From assembly GCA_900556675.1 (NCBI GenBank), contig USQE01000101.1, positions 1-5,280 on the forward strand: a DNA stretch of 5,280 bases, read 5' to 3'. Source of the stretch: an uncultured Collinsella sp. (GTDB lineage: Bacteria; Actinomycetota; Coriobacteriia; Coriobacteriales; Coriobacteriaceae). The position numbers were made by a program, and so were the translations under genes. Below, in pieces: positions 1 through 5,105 of the stretch (position 1 is the first letter of the stretch; every line of letters begins with the position of its first letter). Below the pieces are notes generated by a model. That model did not search any database and was not told the origin of the DNA. It saw nothing but the letters and a program-made list of their open reading frames with translations.

Positions 1-29
1 TACCACCATTCAAAGTTATCGATATCCAT
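1..29 (-). CDS. Possible start of an unidentified minus-strand gene (partial)
   Basis: A minus-strand ATG at 29-27 opens a frame reading MDIDNFEWW to the window edge. It is preceded by AAGGGG eight nucleotides upstream, a credible Shine-Dalgarno sequence. A TATAAG hexamer at 76-71 could be a -10 box, but I see no convincing -35 at the right distance. The placement fits the all-minus gene order. Only nine codons are visible, so no family or function can be assigned. The Shine-Dalgarno sequence lies partly inside the perfect palindrome GGGGCGCCCC (34-43). The competing reading, a plus-strand 3' end closing at 155, is judged less likely. Confidence 0.35.
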
Positions 30-112
30 ACGGGGCGCCCCTTAGGCCTCGCAAATAAACACTTGTTAGCCTTATACCCGCAGATGGCGCTGGAGCTCGC
101 ACGGAATGCGAT

Positions 113-129
113 AAAGGGACTGCTCCTTT
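113..129. repeat. 17-bp imperfect palindrome, copy 1
   Basis: AAAGGGACTGCTCCTTT is an odd-length quasi-palindrome centred on the T at 121. Six of eight arm positions pair. Its first ten bases (AAAGGGACTG) recur exactly at 5089-5098, inside a second 17-bp quasi-palindrome of the same design. It lies 9 nt from the long inverted repeat at 139-207. It may be part of a dispersed intergenic element or a protein-binding site; the function is unknown. Confidence 0.45.
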
Positions 130-138
130 GTCGCATCG

Positions 139-207
139 AAGTTGCGGTGGAATAGTTCCTGTTTGCACGCCCACTCGAGCTATTTAGGGACTATTTCACC
201 GCAAGTT
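139..207. repeat. Imperfect 22-bp inverted repeat downstream of the merR-type gene
   Basis: The arms 139-160 and 186-207 match at 19 of 22 positions around a 25-nt loop, and the right arm runs into the regulator's stop codon (208-206). Two of the three mismatches become G-U pairs if the plus strand is transcribed (150/196 and 157/189), leaving only 141/205 unpaired. On the minus strand those same positions are C-A mismatches. No clear U-run follows on either strand, so a standard terminator call is weak. It could still end or stabilise the regulator's transcript, or be a palindromic repeat element. The rest of the 30-205 spacer shows no other convincing feature. Confidence 0.6.
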
Positions 208-1072
208 ATTTGAGGGCGACGGGGATTTGGATACAGCAGAAGTCCTCTTGGTGAGACTCGTCGTAGCTCGTGGTGTCCAGGTAGCAAAAATCGAAAGCAT
301 TGCCGATGGGCTGGAGCGCGTGCCTGTCCATGCAGGCCACGATGGCGCGGATACCCTCGGGCTCGTACGGCATGCCCCAGCGACTCATGCACAGGTACGT
401 GCCCTCGGGCAGCACCTCGACGCCAATCTCCGCCAGCTCGGCAGGATCGCTCGGCAGTATTTCCTCGGCACCACGCGGCAACACGGCAAAGGAACCGGCA
501 CCGGCGATGGGGTCGTCGGAATGCAGCGCCTCGCGACGCAGCATGGCGCCCCAACCGCGCATGGGGCGTGTGCCCGTGAGCGCACGCATGCGCAGAATCG
601 CCCGCATGAGCGTGGGGTGCAGCATCGAGCGGCCACGCTCGATATCGCTCGGGAACTCCTCAAAGACCACGTAGCGGCGCTCGAATTGCTCGAGCTCCGG
701 TTTGCCCTCGCGCTCGCGCCAATAGACCGCCTCGTCGTAAAAACTCAGCCGCTCCTGCACGCTCGCGCGCTCGACTTTGAGCCCGGCAATCTGCTCGTCG
801 AGCGCCTGCACCCGCGAGTGCAGGTGATCGGTCATCTCTCCAATGTCTAACGTCGAGGTCAGGCGATCGATCTCATCGAGTTCCAGTCCCAAGTCGCGCA
901 GCATGCAGATCAGACGCATGAGCGGGATCTGCGTGGGCGAATAGAAACGGTAGCCTTTTTCGTTAACCACGGCGGGTTTAAACAGACCGATCTTGTCGTA
1001 GTAGATGAGCGTTTGGCGCGAAACGTTAAACAAGCTCGCCATCTCGCTAATCGCATACATACCCGTCTGCAT
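206..1072 (-). CDS. MerR-family regulator with BmrR/GyrI-like effector-binding domain
   Basis: This is a predicted 288-aa cytoplasmic transcription factor. Residues 5-75 form a MerR winged helix-turn-helix, with YAISEMASLFNVSRQTLIYY, a Gly-Leu-Phe turn, and the GYRFYS segment at 40-45. Residues 80-112 look like the dimerising antiparallel helix. Residues 130-286 resemble a BmrR/GyrI-type ligand pocket, ending in the FCCIQIPV strand typical of that fold. Members of this class twist the spacer of a promoter when a hydrophobic or aromatic ligand binds. I chose the ATG at 1072 because GGGAGGA lies just upstream with a 4-nt gap after GGAGG. A longer in-frame ATG at 1138 would make the protein begin across a terminator hairpin, and a Met at 1060 is too far from the Shine-Dalgarno sequence. 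The gene lies 91 nt after ubiX on the same strand, so it is a candidate regulator of the decarboxylase genes. Its ligand and target are inferred only. Confidence 0.88.
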   Translation of the reverse strand: MQTGMYAISEMASLFNVSRQTLIYYDKIGLFKPAVVNEKGYRFYSPTQIPLMRLICMLRDLGLELDEIDRLTSTLDIGEMTDHLHSRVQALDEQIAGLKVERASVQERLSFYDEAVYWREREGKPELEQFERRYVVFEEFPSDIERGRSMLHPTLMRAILRMRALTGTRPMRGWGAMLRREALHSDDPIAGAGSFAVLPRGAEEILPSDPAELAEIGVEVLPEGTYLCMSRWGMPYEPEGIRAIVACMDRHALQPIGNAFDFCYLDTTSYDESHQEDFCCIQIPVALK

Positions 1073-1100
1073 AGGTCCTCCCGACACACCCTTTGACACG

Positions 1101-1131
1101 AAAAGCCCGCCGCCCACAGGGGCAGCGGGCT
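1101..1131 (-). terminator. Rho-independent terminator after ubiX
   Basis: On the minus strand a 12-bp G+C-rich stem (arms 1131-1120 and 1115-1104, one G-U pair at 1124/1111) closes a four-base loop at 1119-1116 and runs into TTTT. The plus-strand reading has a C-A mismatch and no T-run, so the signal is directional. It starts 32 nt after the ubiX stop codon and ends 28 nt before the regulator's ATG. It therefore probably ends the transporter-ubiD-ubiX transcript while limiting read-through into the regulator gene. Confidence 0.8.
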
Positions 1132-1163
1132 CAAACACTACTCGTATCCTACCCTAAAGATGC

Positions 1164-1742
1164 CTATGACCAGCGCTTATAGTTGGCGCACGACACGCCG
1201 ACGGCCTCGAGTGCCTTGGCGGCGATGTGATGCACCGCCTCATCGAGCGTGGCGGGGCCGTTGTAAAACGTGAGCATGGGCGGCATGAGCATGACGCCCG
1301 GCACGCGCGCCAGGCGTGCCATGTTGTCGACATGGATCGCACTGAAGGGCGTCTCGCGCACCATAAGCACCAGGCGGCGCTGCTCTTTCATCTGCACATC
1401 GGCCGCACGCAGCAACAGGTTTTCGCTGTAGCCGCTCGCGATGCCGACGAGCGTCTTCATGGAGCAGGGAGCCACGATCATGCCGTCGACCGGATAGGTG
1501 CCGCTTGCGATGGCAGCGCCAATGTTCTTGTTGTCGTAGACCACATCGGCATAGCACGCAAACTCGTCGAGCGTCATGCCGAGCTCCTGCTCGATGGTGA
1601 TCTCTCCCCCGCGCGTGACGACAAGCGCCGACTCAGCGCCGGCCTGGCGCAGGCATTTGAGGCATTCAAGGCCCAGTGCCGCACCGCTGGCGCCAGACAC
1701 GCCAACGACAATGCGACGGGGACGAACAGAAGACTCAGGCAT
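1164..1742 (-). CDS. ubiX: UbiX/LpdB-type flavin prenyltransferase
   Basis: This is a 192-aa cytoplasmic enzyme of the UbiX/Pad1 family, at the usual family length. Family members join dimethylallyl phosphate to FMN to make prenylated FMN, the cofactor that UbiD decarboxylases need. Visible signatures are the flavin-binding GVSGASGA at 14-21, SGTYPVDGMIVAPCSMKTL at 80-98, the LLLRAADVQMKEQRR helix at 109-123, VRETP at 128-132, and PPMLTFYNGP at 154-163. The start at 1742 is supported by AAGGAG five nucleotides upstream. The gene follows the UbiD-family gene by only 33 nt on the same strand, so the two are almost certainly co-transcribed. In Lactiplantibacillus plantarum the equivalent protein paired with gallate decarboxylase is called LpdB. 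Here, adjacency to an LpdC-like gene makes supply of cofactor to that enzyme the likely job, rather than ubiquinone synthesis. Confidence 0.95.
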   Translation of the reverse strand: MPESSVRPRRIVVGVSGASGAALGLECLKCLRQAGAESALVVTRGGEITIEQELGMTLDEFACYADVVYDNKNIGAAIASGTYPVDGMIVAPCSMKTLVGIASGYSENLLLRAADVQMKEQRRLVLMVRETPFSAIHVDNMARLARVPGVMLMPPMLTFYNGPATLDEAVHHIAAKALEAVGVSCANYKRWS

Positions 1743-1775
1743 GACAACTCCTTAACTACTTGGTAGGGCTACTTA

Positions 1776-3263
1776 CTAGAAGGCGAGCTCGGCGGCCCAC
1801 TTGTCCTTGTCGATCTCCATGAACTGCGAGCGGATGAAGTTCTTCTTGAGGTTAAACGGAACCGTGCAGTCGAAGATGGCCTTGCAGGCGATACCGTGCT
1901 CGCGGATCGAAGGATCGAACGCGGGGTCGTTGGACGGATCGAGCACGTGGCAGTGGCAACCGGGGATGGTGATGAGGTCCACGTCGGCCTGGAAGCGCGT
2001 GGTCATGGCCCACATCACGTCGCTCATATCGAAGATGTCGACATCCTCGTCGACAAGGATGACGTGCTTGAGCTCGGAGAACGCCGAGAAGGCGAGCATG
2101 GCGGCGTTGCGCTGACGGCCCTCGTCATTTTTGCTCGACTTCTTGAACTGCATGATGGCAACGAACTTGCCGCCACCGCAGGGAGCGGCGTGAACGTTGA
2201 GCAGGCGGCCCGGGATAGCGGTCTCGACCATCTTGTAGATGGAGGCCTCGGTGGGGATACCGGCCATGGACACGTGCTCGTGCGAAGGGCCGATGCAGCT
2301 CTCCATAATGGGGTTGACGCGCGTGGTGACGGCGGTGATCTTGATCACCGGGCAGACCTTGGCGCCACCGGTGTAGCCGGGGAACTCGGGCATGGCGTAG
2401 CCGTGGCCGTTGACATCCTCGTTGATGGTCTCGTCGTGCATGAGGTAGCCCTCGAGCACGTACTCGGCATTGGCAATGCACTTCTGCGGAACGGTGACGC
2501 AGTCGGCAAGCTCGACGGCGCGGCCGCGCAGGGCGCCGGCGATCTGCAGCTCGTTGAAGCCGAGCGGCGTGGTGGGAGCCTCGAAGCCGCAGCACATGTA
2601 CACGGCGGGGTCCAGGCCGATGGAGATGGAGATGGGCATATCCTCGCCGCGCTGGCAGTACTCGTCAAAGAACGCACCCAGGTGACGGCTGCCCGGGGTG
2701 ATCCACATGGCGAGCTTGTCCTTGTCGACGCAGGAGAAGCGGTGGATGGTTACGTCGGACTGGGTGCCATCGGGGCTCGTGCCACAGGCGAGGCCCATGG
2801 TGATGTAGGGGCCGCCGTCAACGGGCGTGTTGGTGGGAGCGGGAACGATCTTGCGCAGGTCAAAGCCCTCGTCGGTCGCCTTGTACACGACCTCCTGGCA
2901 GTCGACGTGCTTGCCCTCGGCGATCTGCTCGGGGGCGATCAGGTTCTCGAAGCGCTTGCCGATCTCGAGGCCCAGGTGCTCCTCGTCCAGGTCGAGCAGG
3001 GCGGCAACGCGCTTGCGGCTGGCAAGCATACCGATGCAGACCTTGGCGTCGTCAAAGCCCTTGACGTTGTTGAAGACCATCGCCGGACCCTCTTTGGTCA
3101 GGCGCATGACGGTGCCGCCAGCACCGACGTGACGGTAGACGCCCGAGACCTCGGCATCGGGATCGACCTGGGTGTCGGTCTCGAGCAGCTGGCCCGGCAT
3201 CTCACGCAAAAAGTCGAGCGCGGAACGCAGGTCGTGGATCTGGGAAGCATCGGTAGTGGACAT
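1776..3263 (-). CDS. lpdC: UbiD-family decarboxylase, gallate decarboxylase (LpdC)-like
   Basis: This predicted 495-aa prenyl-FMN-dependent enzyme would remove CO2 non-oxidatively from a hydroxyaromatic acid. Length and many segments resemble L. plantarum gallate decarboxylase LpdC as I remember it: GVYRHVGAGGTV (41-52), EGPAMVFNNVKGF (58-70), VVYKATDEGFD (125-135), APTNTP (142-147), GPYITMG (151-157), IGPSHEHVSMAGIPTEASI (324-342) and ILVDEDVDIFDMSDV (402-416). By analogy with characterised UbiD enzymes, Asp170, His194 and Glu238 (in FNELQIAG) would hold the metal and cofactor phosphate. Arg175 (in SDVTIHR) with Glu267 and Glu271 (in AEYVLEG) would form the catalytic Glu-Arg-Glu network. These assignments are by motif, not by alignment. 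The start at 3263 has AAAGGAG six nucleotides upstream; an in-frame ATG at 3359 lacks such a site and adds an unconserved Arg-rich stretch. Gallate or protocatechuate is the best substrate guess. The gene sits between the transporter and ubiX genes. Confidence 0.9.
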   Translation of the reverse strand: MSTTDASQIHDLRSALDFLREMPGQLLETDTQVDPDAEVSGVYRHVGAGGTVMRLTKEGPAMVFNNVKGFDDAKVCIGMLASRKRVAALLDLDEEHLGLEIGKRFENLIAPEQIAEGKHVDCQEVVYKATDEGFDLRKIVPAPTNTPVDGGPYITMGLACGTSPDGTQSDVTIHRFSCVDKDKLAMWITPGSRHLGAFFDEYCQRGEDMPISISIGLDPAVYMCCGFEAPTTPLGFNELQIAGALRGRAVELADCVTVPQKCIANAEYVLEGYLMHDETINEDVNGHGYAMPEFPGYTGGAKVCPVIKITAVTTRVNPIMESCIGPSHEHVSMAGIPTEASIYKMVETAIPGRLLNVHAAPCGGGKFVAIMQFKKSSKNDEGRQRNAAMLAFSAFSELKHVILVDEDVDIFDMSDVMWAMTTRFQADVDLITIPGCHCHVLDPSNDPAFDPSIREHGIACKAIFDCTVPFNLKKNFIRSQFMEIDKDKWAAELAF

Positions 3264-3285
3264 GGCGTACTCCTTTCGGGAGAGT

Positions 3286-3310
3286 GTCCGGCGACGGGGT
3301 GCCGCCGGAC
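3286..3310. promoter_or_regulatory. Hairpin in the 5' leader of the lpdC-like gene
   Basis: The arms GTCCGGCG (3286-3293) and CGCCGGAC (3303-3310) are a perfect 8-bp inverted repeat with a 9-nt loop. The hairpin ends 22 nt before the ATG at 3263, close upstream of the AAAGGAG ribosome site, and no U-run follows in the minus direction. It is more likely an mRNA stabiliser or translational element than a terminator. Confidence 0.4.
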
Positions 3311-3347
3311 GGGGTAACGTAATGGGGCCGCGGCGCTCACAAATGGA

Positions 3348-3403
3348 GCGCTCGACCACTCGAAGTTCAAGCGCTTGGCTGCTTACAGCCGGGGCGCTCG
3401 ACC
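3348..3403. repeat. Pair of 10-bp direct repeats in the transporter-lpdC spacer
   Basis: GCGCTCGACC occurs at 3348-3357 and again at 3394-3403, with start points 46 nt apart. The second copy overlaps the outer arm of the hairpin at 3370-3398. The spacing is close to four or five helical turns, but nothing else supports a binding-site role, and chance in G+C-rich spacer DNA is possible. Confidence 0.3.
3370..3398 (-). other. Hairpin just after the transporter stop codon
   Basis: Outer arms AGCGC and GCGCT and inner arms GGCTG and CAGCC (loop 3382-3385) form a two-part stem with a small internal loop. It begins 7 nt downstream of the transporter stop codon (3408-3406). The minus-strand sequence after it is TGAACTT, not a T-run, so it is at best a weak terminator. 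A role as a processing or 3'-end stabilising structure that lowers lpdC/ubiX expression relative to the transporter gene, or the reverse, is possible. No convincing promoter is seen between it and the lpdC-like gene. A TTGAAC with a 17-nt spacer leads only to TCCATT. Confidence 0.35.
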
Positions 3404-3405
3404 GC

Positions 3406-4863
3406 TTACATCAGGCCAAAGAGGTGGAACCAGGCGGCCTCGACCAGCACGACGACAAAGACGACCGCGGTGAGGGGGATGCCCATGCGCATAGCCTCTT
3501 TGGAGGTGTAGCCGCCGGCGTCCTTGCCTTCGCCGATAAGGATCGGCAGGTTATGGAACGGCAGGATGTAGTGGATGTTGATGGACGTGAAGACGATGAG
3601 CGCCACGGCGAGTGGGCTCACGCTGGAGCCGGCGGCAAAGCTGATAAATGCCGGCACGCACACGCCGAGCACGGCCATGACCGAGCCCATGAACATGTGG
3701 ATGATCATGGAAAGCGCGGCGACGAGCAGGGCGAACAGGAAGATGTTCTCAGGCACGGAGCTGGGGAGCACGACGTCGGCGATCCAGGCGTTCATGCCGG
3801 TGGCACCGCCCACGGAGCCCACGGCCATGGCGGCCGTCAGGAACATGAGGGACTTGATGTCGACAGCGTTCCAGCTGGCGGGAGTGAGGACTTCGCCGAT
3901 GATGGGCATGGCGAGAGCAACGCCAATGGCCAGGGTGACCCAGCCGATATAGTCGCCCGAGACGGTGAGCCACAGCGCGATGGCGATGACAAGCCACACG
4001 ATGGTGCGGATCTCCTTGACGGAGAGCTTGCCGAGCGCGGCCTGCTTGGCCACGATCTGCTCGCGATCGTAGACGAGCTCCTTGCTGGGCTTAAAGAGGA
4101 AAAGGCCCAGGAACAGGGTGCACAGCAGCGCAACCAGCATAGGCACGCTCATGTACAGGAACCAGTCGACGAAGGACGGGCTCATGCCGCCGGCCTCGGC
4201 ACTGTACTGCGCAACGAGCGGGTTAAGCGTGGAGTCGCCCGTCAGGAAGAACATGGAACCCGGGGCGGCAGCGGCAAACACGAGGAAGCCGAGCTTGCCC
4301 TTGTCGTCGTCACCGTAGCCGGCGGACTCGGCGATGACCGAGACGACGGCGAGGATGAGGAAGGCGCGGGGGAACGGATGCGGGATCAGCAGCGACAGCA
4401 CAAAGGTGAGCGCGAAGATCGAGATGATGAGCGACTTGGCGTCGCGCACGAACTTGAGCATGAACGCGTAGGCGATGCGCTCGCCCAGGCCCGACTCCTT
4501 GACCGCGCTGGCGATGAGGTAGGCGCCGATGACGAGCCACATGGTGGCCTTGGTCCACGAGCTAAACGTGGAGGCGACCGTCGCCGAGATGCTCGCGGCG
4601 CCCGTGTCGTCCACGCACACCTTGAACAGGACGAGCAGTGCGCAGTAGAGCAGGCCCACAAAGCCCGGCTGTGCCACGCCGCATGCCCAGAACACCACCG
4701 TGGCGAGCGTCAGTGCCAGACAGGTCTGACCGCCGACCGTGAGCTCGACCGTCGAGCTCAGCTCCGCCAAAGGAAGAAACTTCACCAGCAAAAAGACAAC
4801 GATACCCAGCACAAAGCCAATTTCGCGCTTGGTGATCTTAAACGCCTTCTTTTCCGCTTCCAT
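3406..4863 (-). CDS. DASS/SLC13-like anion transporter
   Basis: This is a predicted 485-aa inner-membrane carrier with roughly a dozen hydrophobic segments and a short charged N-terminus (MEAEKKAFKITKRE). Residues 107-135 (MWLVIGAYLIASAVKESGLG onward) and 331-362 (from W331, including FLTAAMAVGSVGGATG) look like the paired half-repeats of divalent anion:sodium symporters. The corresponding hairpin-loop sites would be GDSTLNP at 209-215 and INIHYILPFHNLP at 428-440. These depart from the usual Ser-Asn-Thr and GTPPN motifs, so substrate and coupling ion may differ from those of known dicarboxylate carriers. A charged cytoplasmic loop lies near 257-286. The ATG at 4863 follows AAAGGTGGGGAG, an acceptable ribosome site. 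The gene is 142 nt upstream of the decarboxylase gene on the same strand, so uptake of the aromatic acid, or acid/product exchange, is a reasonable inference. Citrate or another carboxylate cannot be excluded. Confidence 0.8.
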   Translation of the reverse strand: MEAEKKAFKITKREIGFVLGIVVFLLVKFLPLAELSSTVELTVGGQTCLALTLATVVFWACGVAQPGFVGLLYCALLVLFKVCVDDTGAASISATVASTFSSWTKATMWLVIGAYLIASAVKESGLGERIAYAFMLKFVRDAKSLIISIFALTFVLSLLIPHPFPRAFLILAVVSVIAESAGYGDDDKGKLGFLVFAAAAPGSMFFLTGDSTLNPLVAQYSAEAGGMSPSFVDWFLYMSVPMLVALLCTLFLGLFLFKPSKELVYDREQIVAKQAALGKLSVKEIRTIVWLVIAIALWLTVSGDYIGWVTLAIGVALAMPIIGEVLTPASWNAVDIKSLMFLTAAMAVGSVGGATGMNAWIADVVLPSSVPENIFLFALLVAALSMIIHMFMGSVMAVLGVCVPAFISFAAGSSVSPLAVALIVFTSINIHYILPFHNLPILIGEGKDAGGYTSKEAMRMGIPLTAVVFVVVLVEAAWFHLFGLM

Positions 4864-4916
4864 CTCCCCACCTTTCTTGTTGGGGGCGCTCCGAATTCGC
4901 AGCCATGTTGCCGCTT

Positions 4917-4947
4917 AAAAAGGGGCGCCCGTTATCGGACACCCCTT
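4917..4947 (-). terminator. Intrinsic terminator in the transporter's upstream region
   Basis: In minus-strand RNA a continuous 12-bp stem (arms 4947-4936 and 4931-4920, with G-U pairs at 4941/4926 and 4939/4928), the four-base loop AUAA and a five-U run (partly in the stem) make a textbook Rho-independent terminator. In the plus-strand reading the same positions are C-A mismatches, so the signal is directional. It ends only 53 nt before the transporter ATG, and I see no promoter in those 53 nt. It therefore either backs up termination of the Nudix transcript or acts as an attenuator in the transporter operon's leader. A TTGACT at 4978-4973 could be a -35 upstream of it, but no matching -10 box is clear. 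Confidence 0.82.
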
Positions 4948-5010
4948 ACGTTGCGCTGTGTTGCGGCAATACAGTCAAGCGGATTTTTTGGATGAGAAGC
5001 GATTCCCTAG

Positions 5011-5079
5011 ACAAAAACCGTCACAACATTCGACGCTTTTCCTCGTTTTCGAGATTTTCGCCGAATGTTGTGACGGTTT
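5011..5079 (-). repeat. Perfect 18-bp inverted repeat with a T-run; probable terminator or palindromic element
   Basis: AAACCGTCACAACATTCG (5015-5032) and its exact reverse complement at 5062-5079 flank a 29-nt spacer. The spacer contains a small CTCG-TTTT-CGAG hairpin at 5042-5053. Read on the minus strand, the second arm runs straight into TTTTT (5017-5013), so it could terminate the Nudix transcript, which ended 25 nt earlier. The long exact arms and long structured loop are unusual for a simple terminator and look more like a mobile or dispersed palindromic repeat, or a two-site operator. Confidence 0.65.
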
Positions 5080-5088
5080 GGATGTGGC

Positions 5089-5105
5089 AAAGGGACTGTC
5101 TTTTT
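5089..5105. repeat. 17-bp imperfect palindrome, copy 2, touching the Nudix stop codon
   Basis: AAAGGGACTGTCTTTTT has the same first ten bases and the same central-T symmetry as the element at 113-129. Its arm mismatches are G opposite T. It overlaps the first base of the Nudix stop codon triplet (5105-5107) and is separated by 9 nt from the inverted repeat at 5015-5079, mirroring copy 1. The function is unknown. Confidence 0.45.

Noticed and set aside
3..155. Open plus-strand frame entering from the left edge and ending at 155, possibly a convergent gene's 3' end
   Set aside because: It runs through the 17-bp palindrome and into the inverted-repeat arm, has less G/C-biased third positions than the neighbours, and shows no family I recognise. 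It cannot be fully excluded without the sequence to the left.
77..178. 35-codon minus-strand frame between the regulator and the left edge
   Set aside because: It follows a stop codon directly, has no start codon or ribosome site, and overlaps the repeat structures.
1073..1138. Upstream in-frame start for the MerR-type regulator
   Set aside because: The added 22 residues would be encoded by the terminator hairpin. The ATG at 1072 has a strong Shine-Dalgarno sequence and places the helix-turn-helix at the normal N-terminal position.
1896..3317. Long plus-strand open frame opposite the decarboxylase gene
   Set aside because: Low-complexity Gly/Asp/Val/His-rich translation without motifs; the opposite strand encodes the well-supported UbiD-family enzyme.
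3264..3359. Upstream in-frame start for the LpdC-like decarboxylase
   Set aside because: The extra 32 residues are Arg/Pro-rich and unlike the family, whereas the ATG at 3263 has AAAGGAG at ideal spacing.
4864..4947. T-box or known riboswitch in the transporter leader
   Set aside because: No T-box core sequence or other recognised aptamer is visible. A partial alternative pairing between the terminator's first arm and a downstream CGCCCC stretch would form only after the terminator is made, so it is not a normal antiterminator.
3172..4995. Very long plus-strand open frame opposite the transporter and the start of the decarboxylase gene
   Set aside because: It is rich in His, Asp, Glu, Gly and Arg with no recognisable domain, a typical mirror of a G/C-rich third-position gene. 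The minus-strand proteins here have clear families and ribosome sites.
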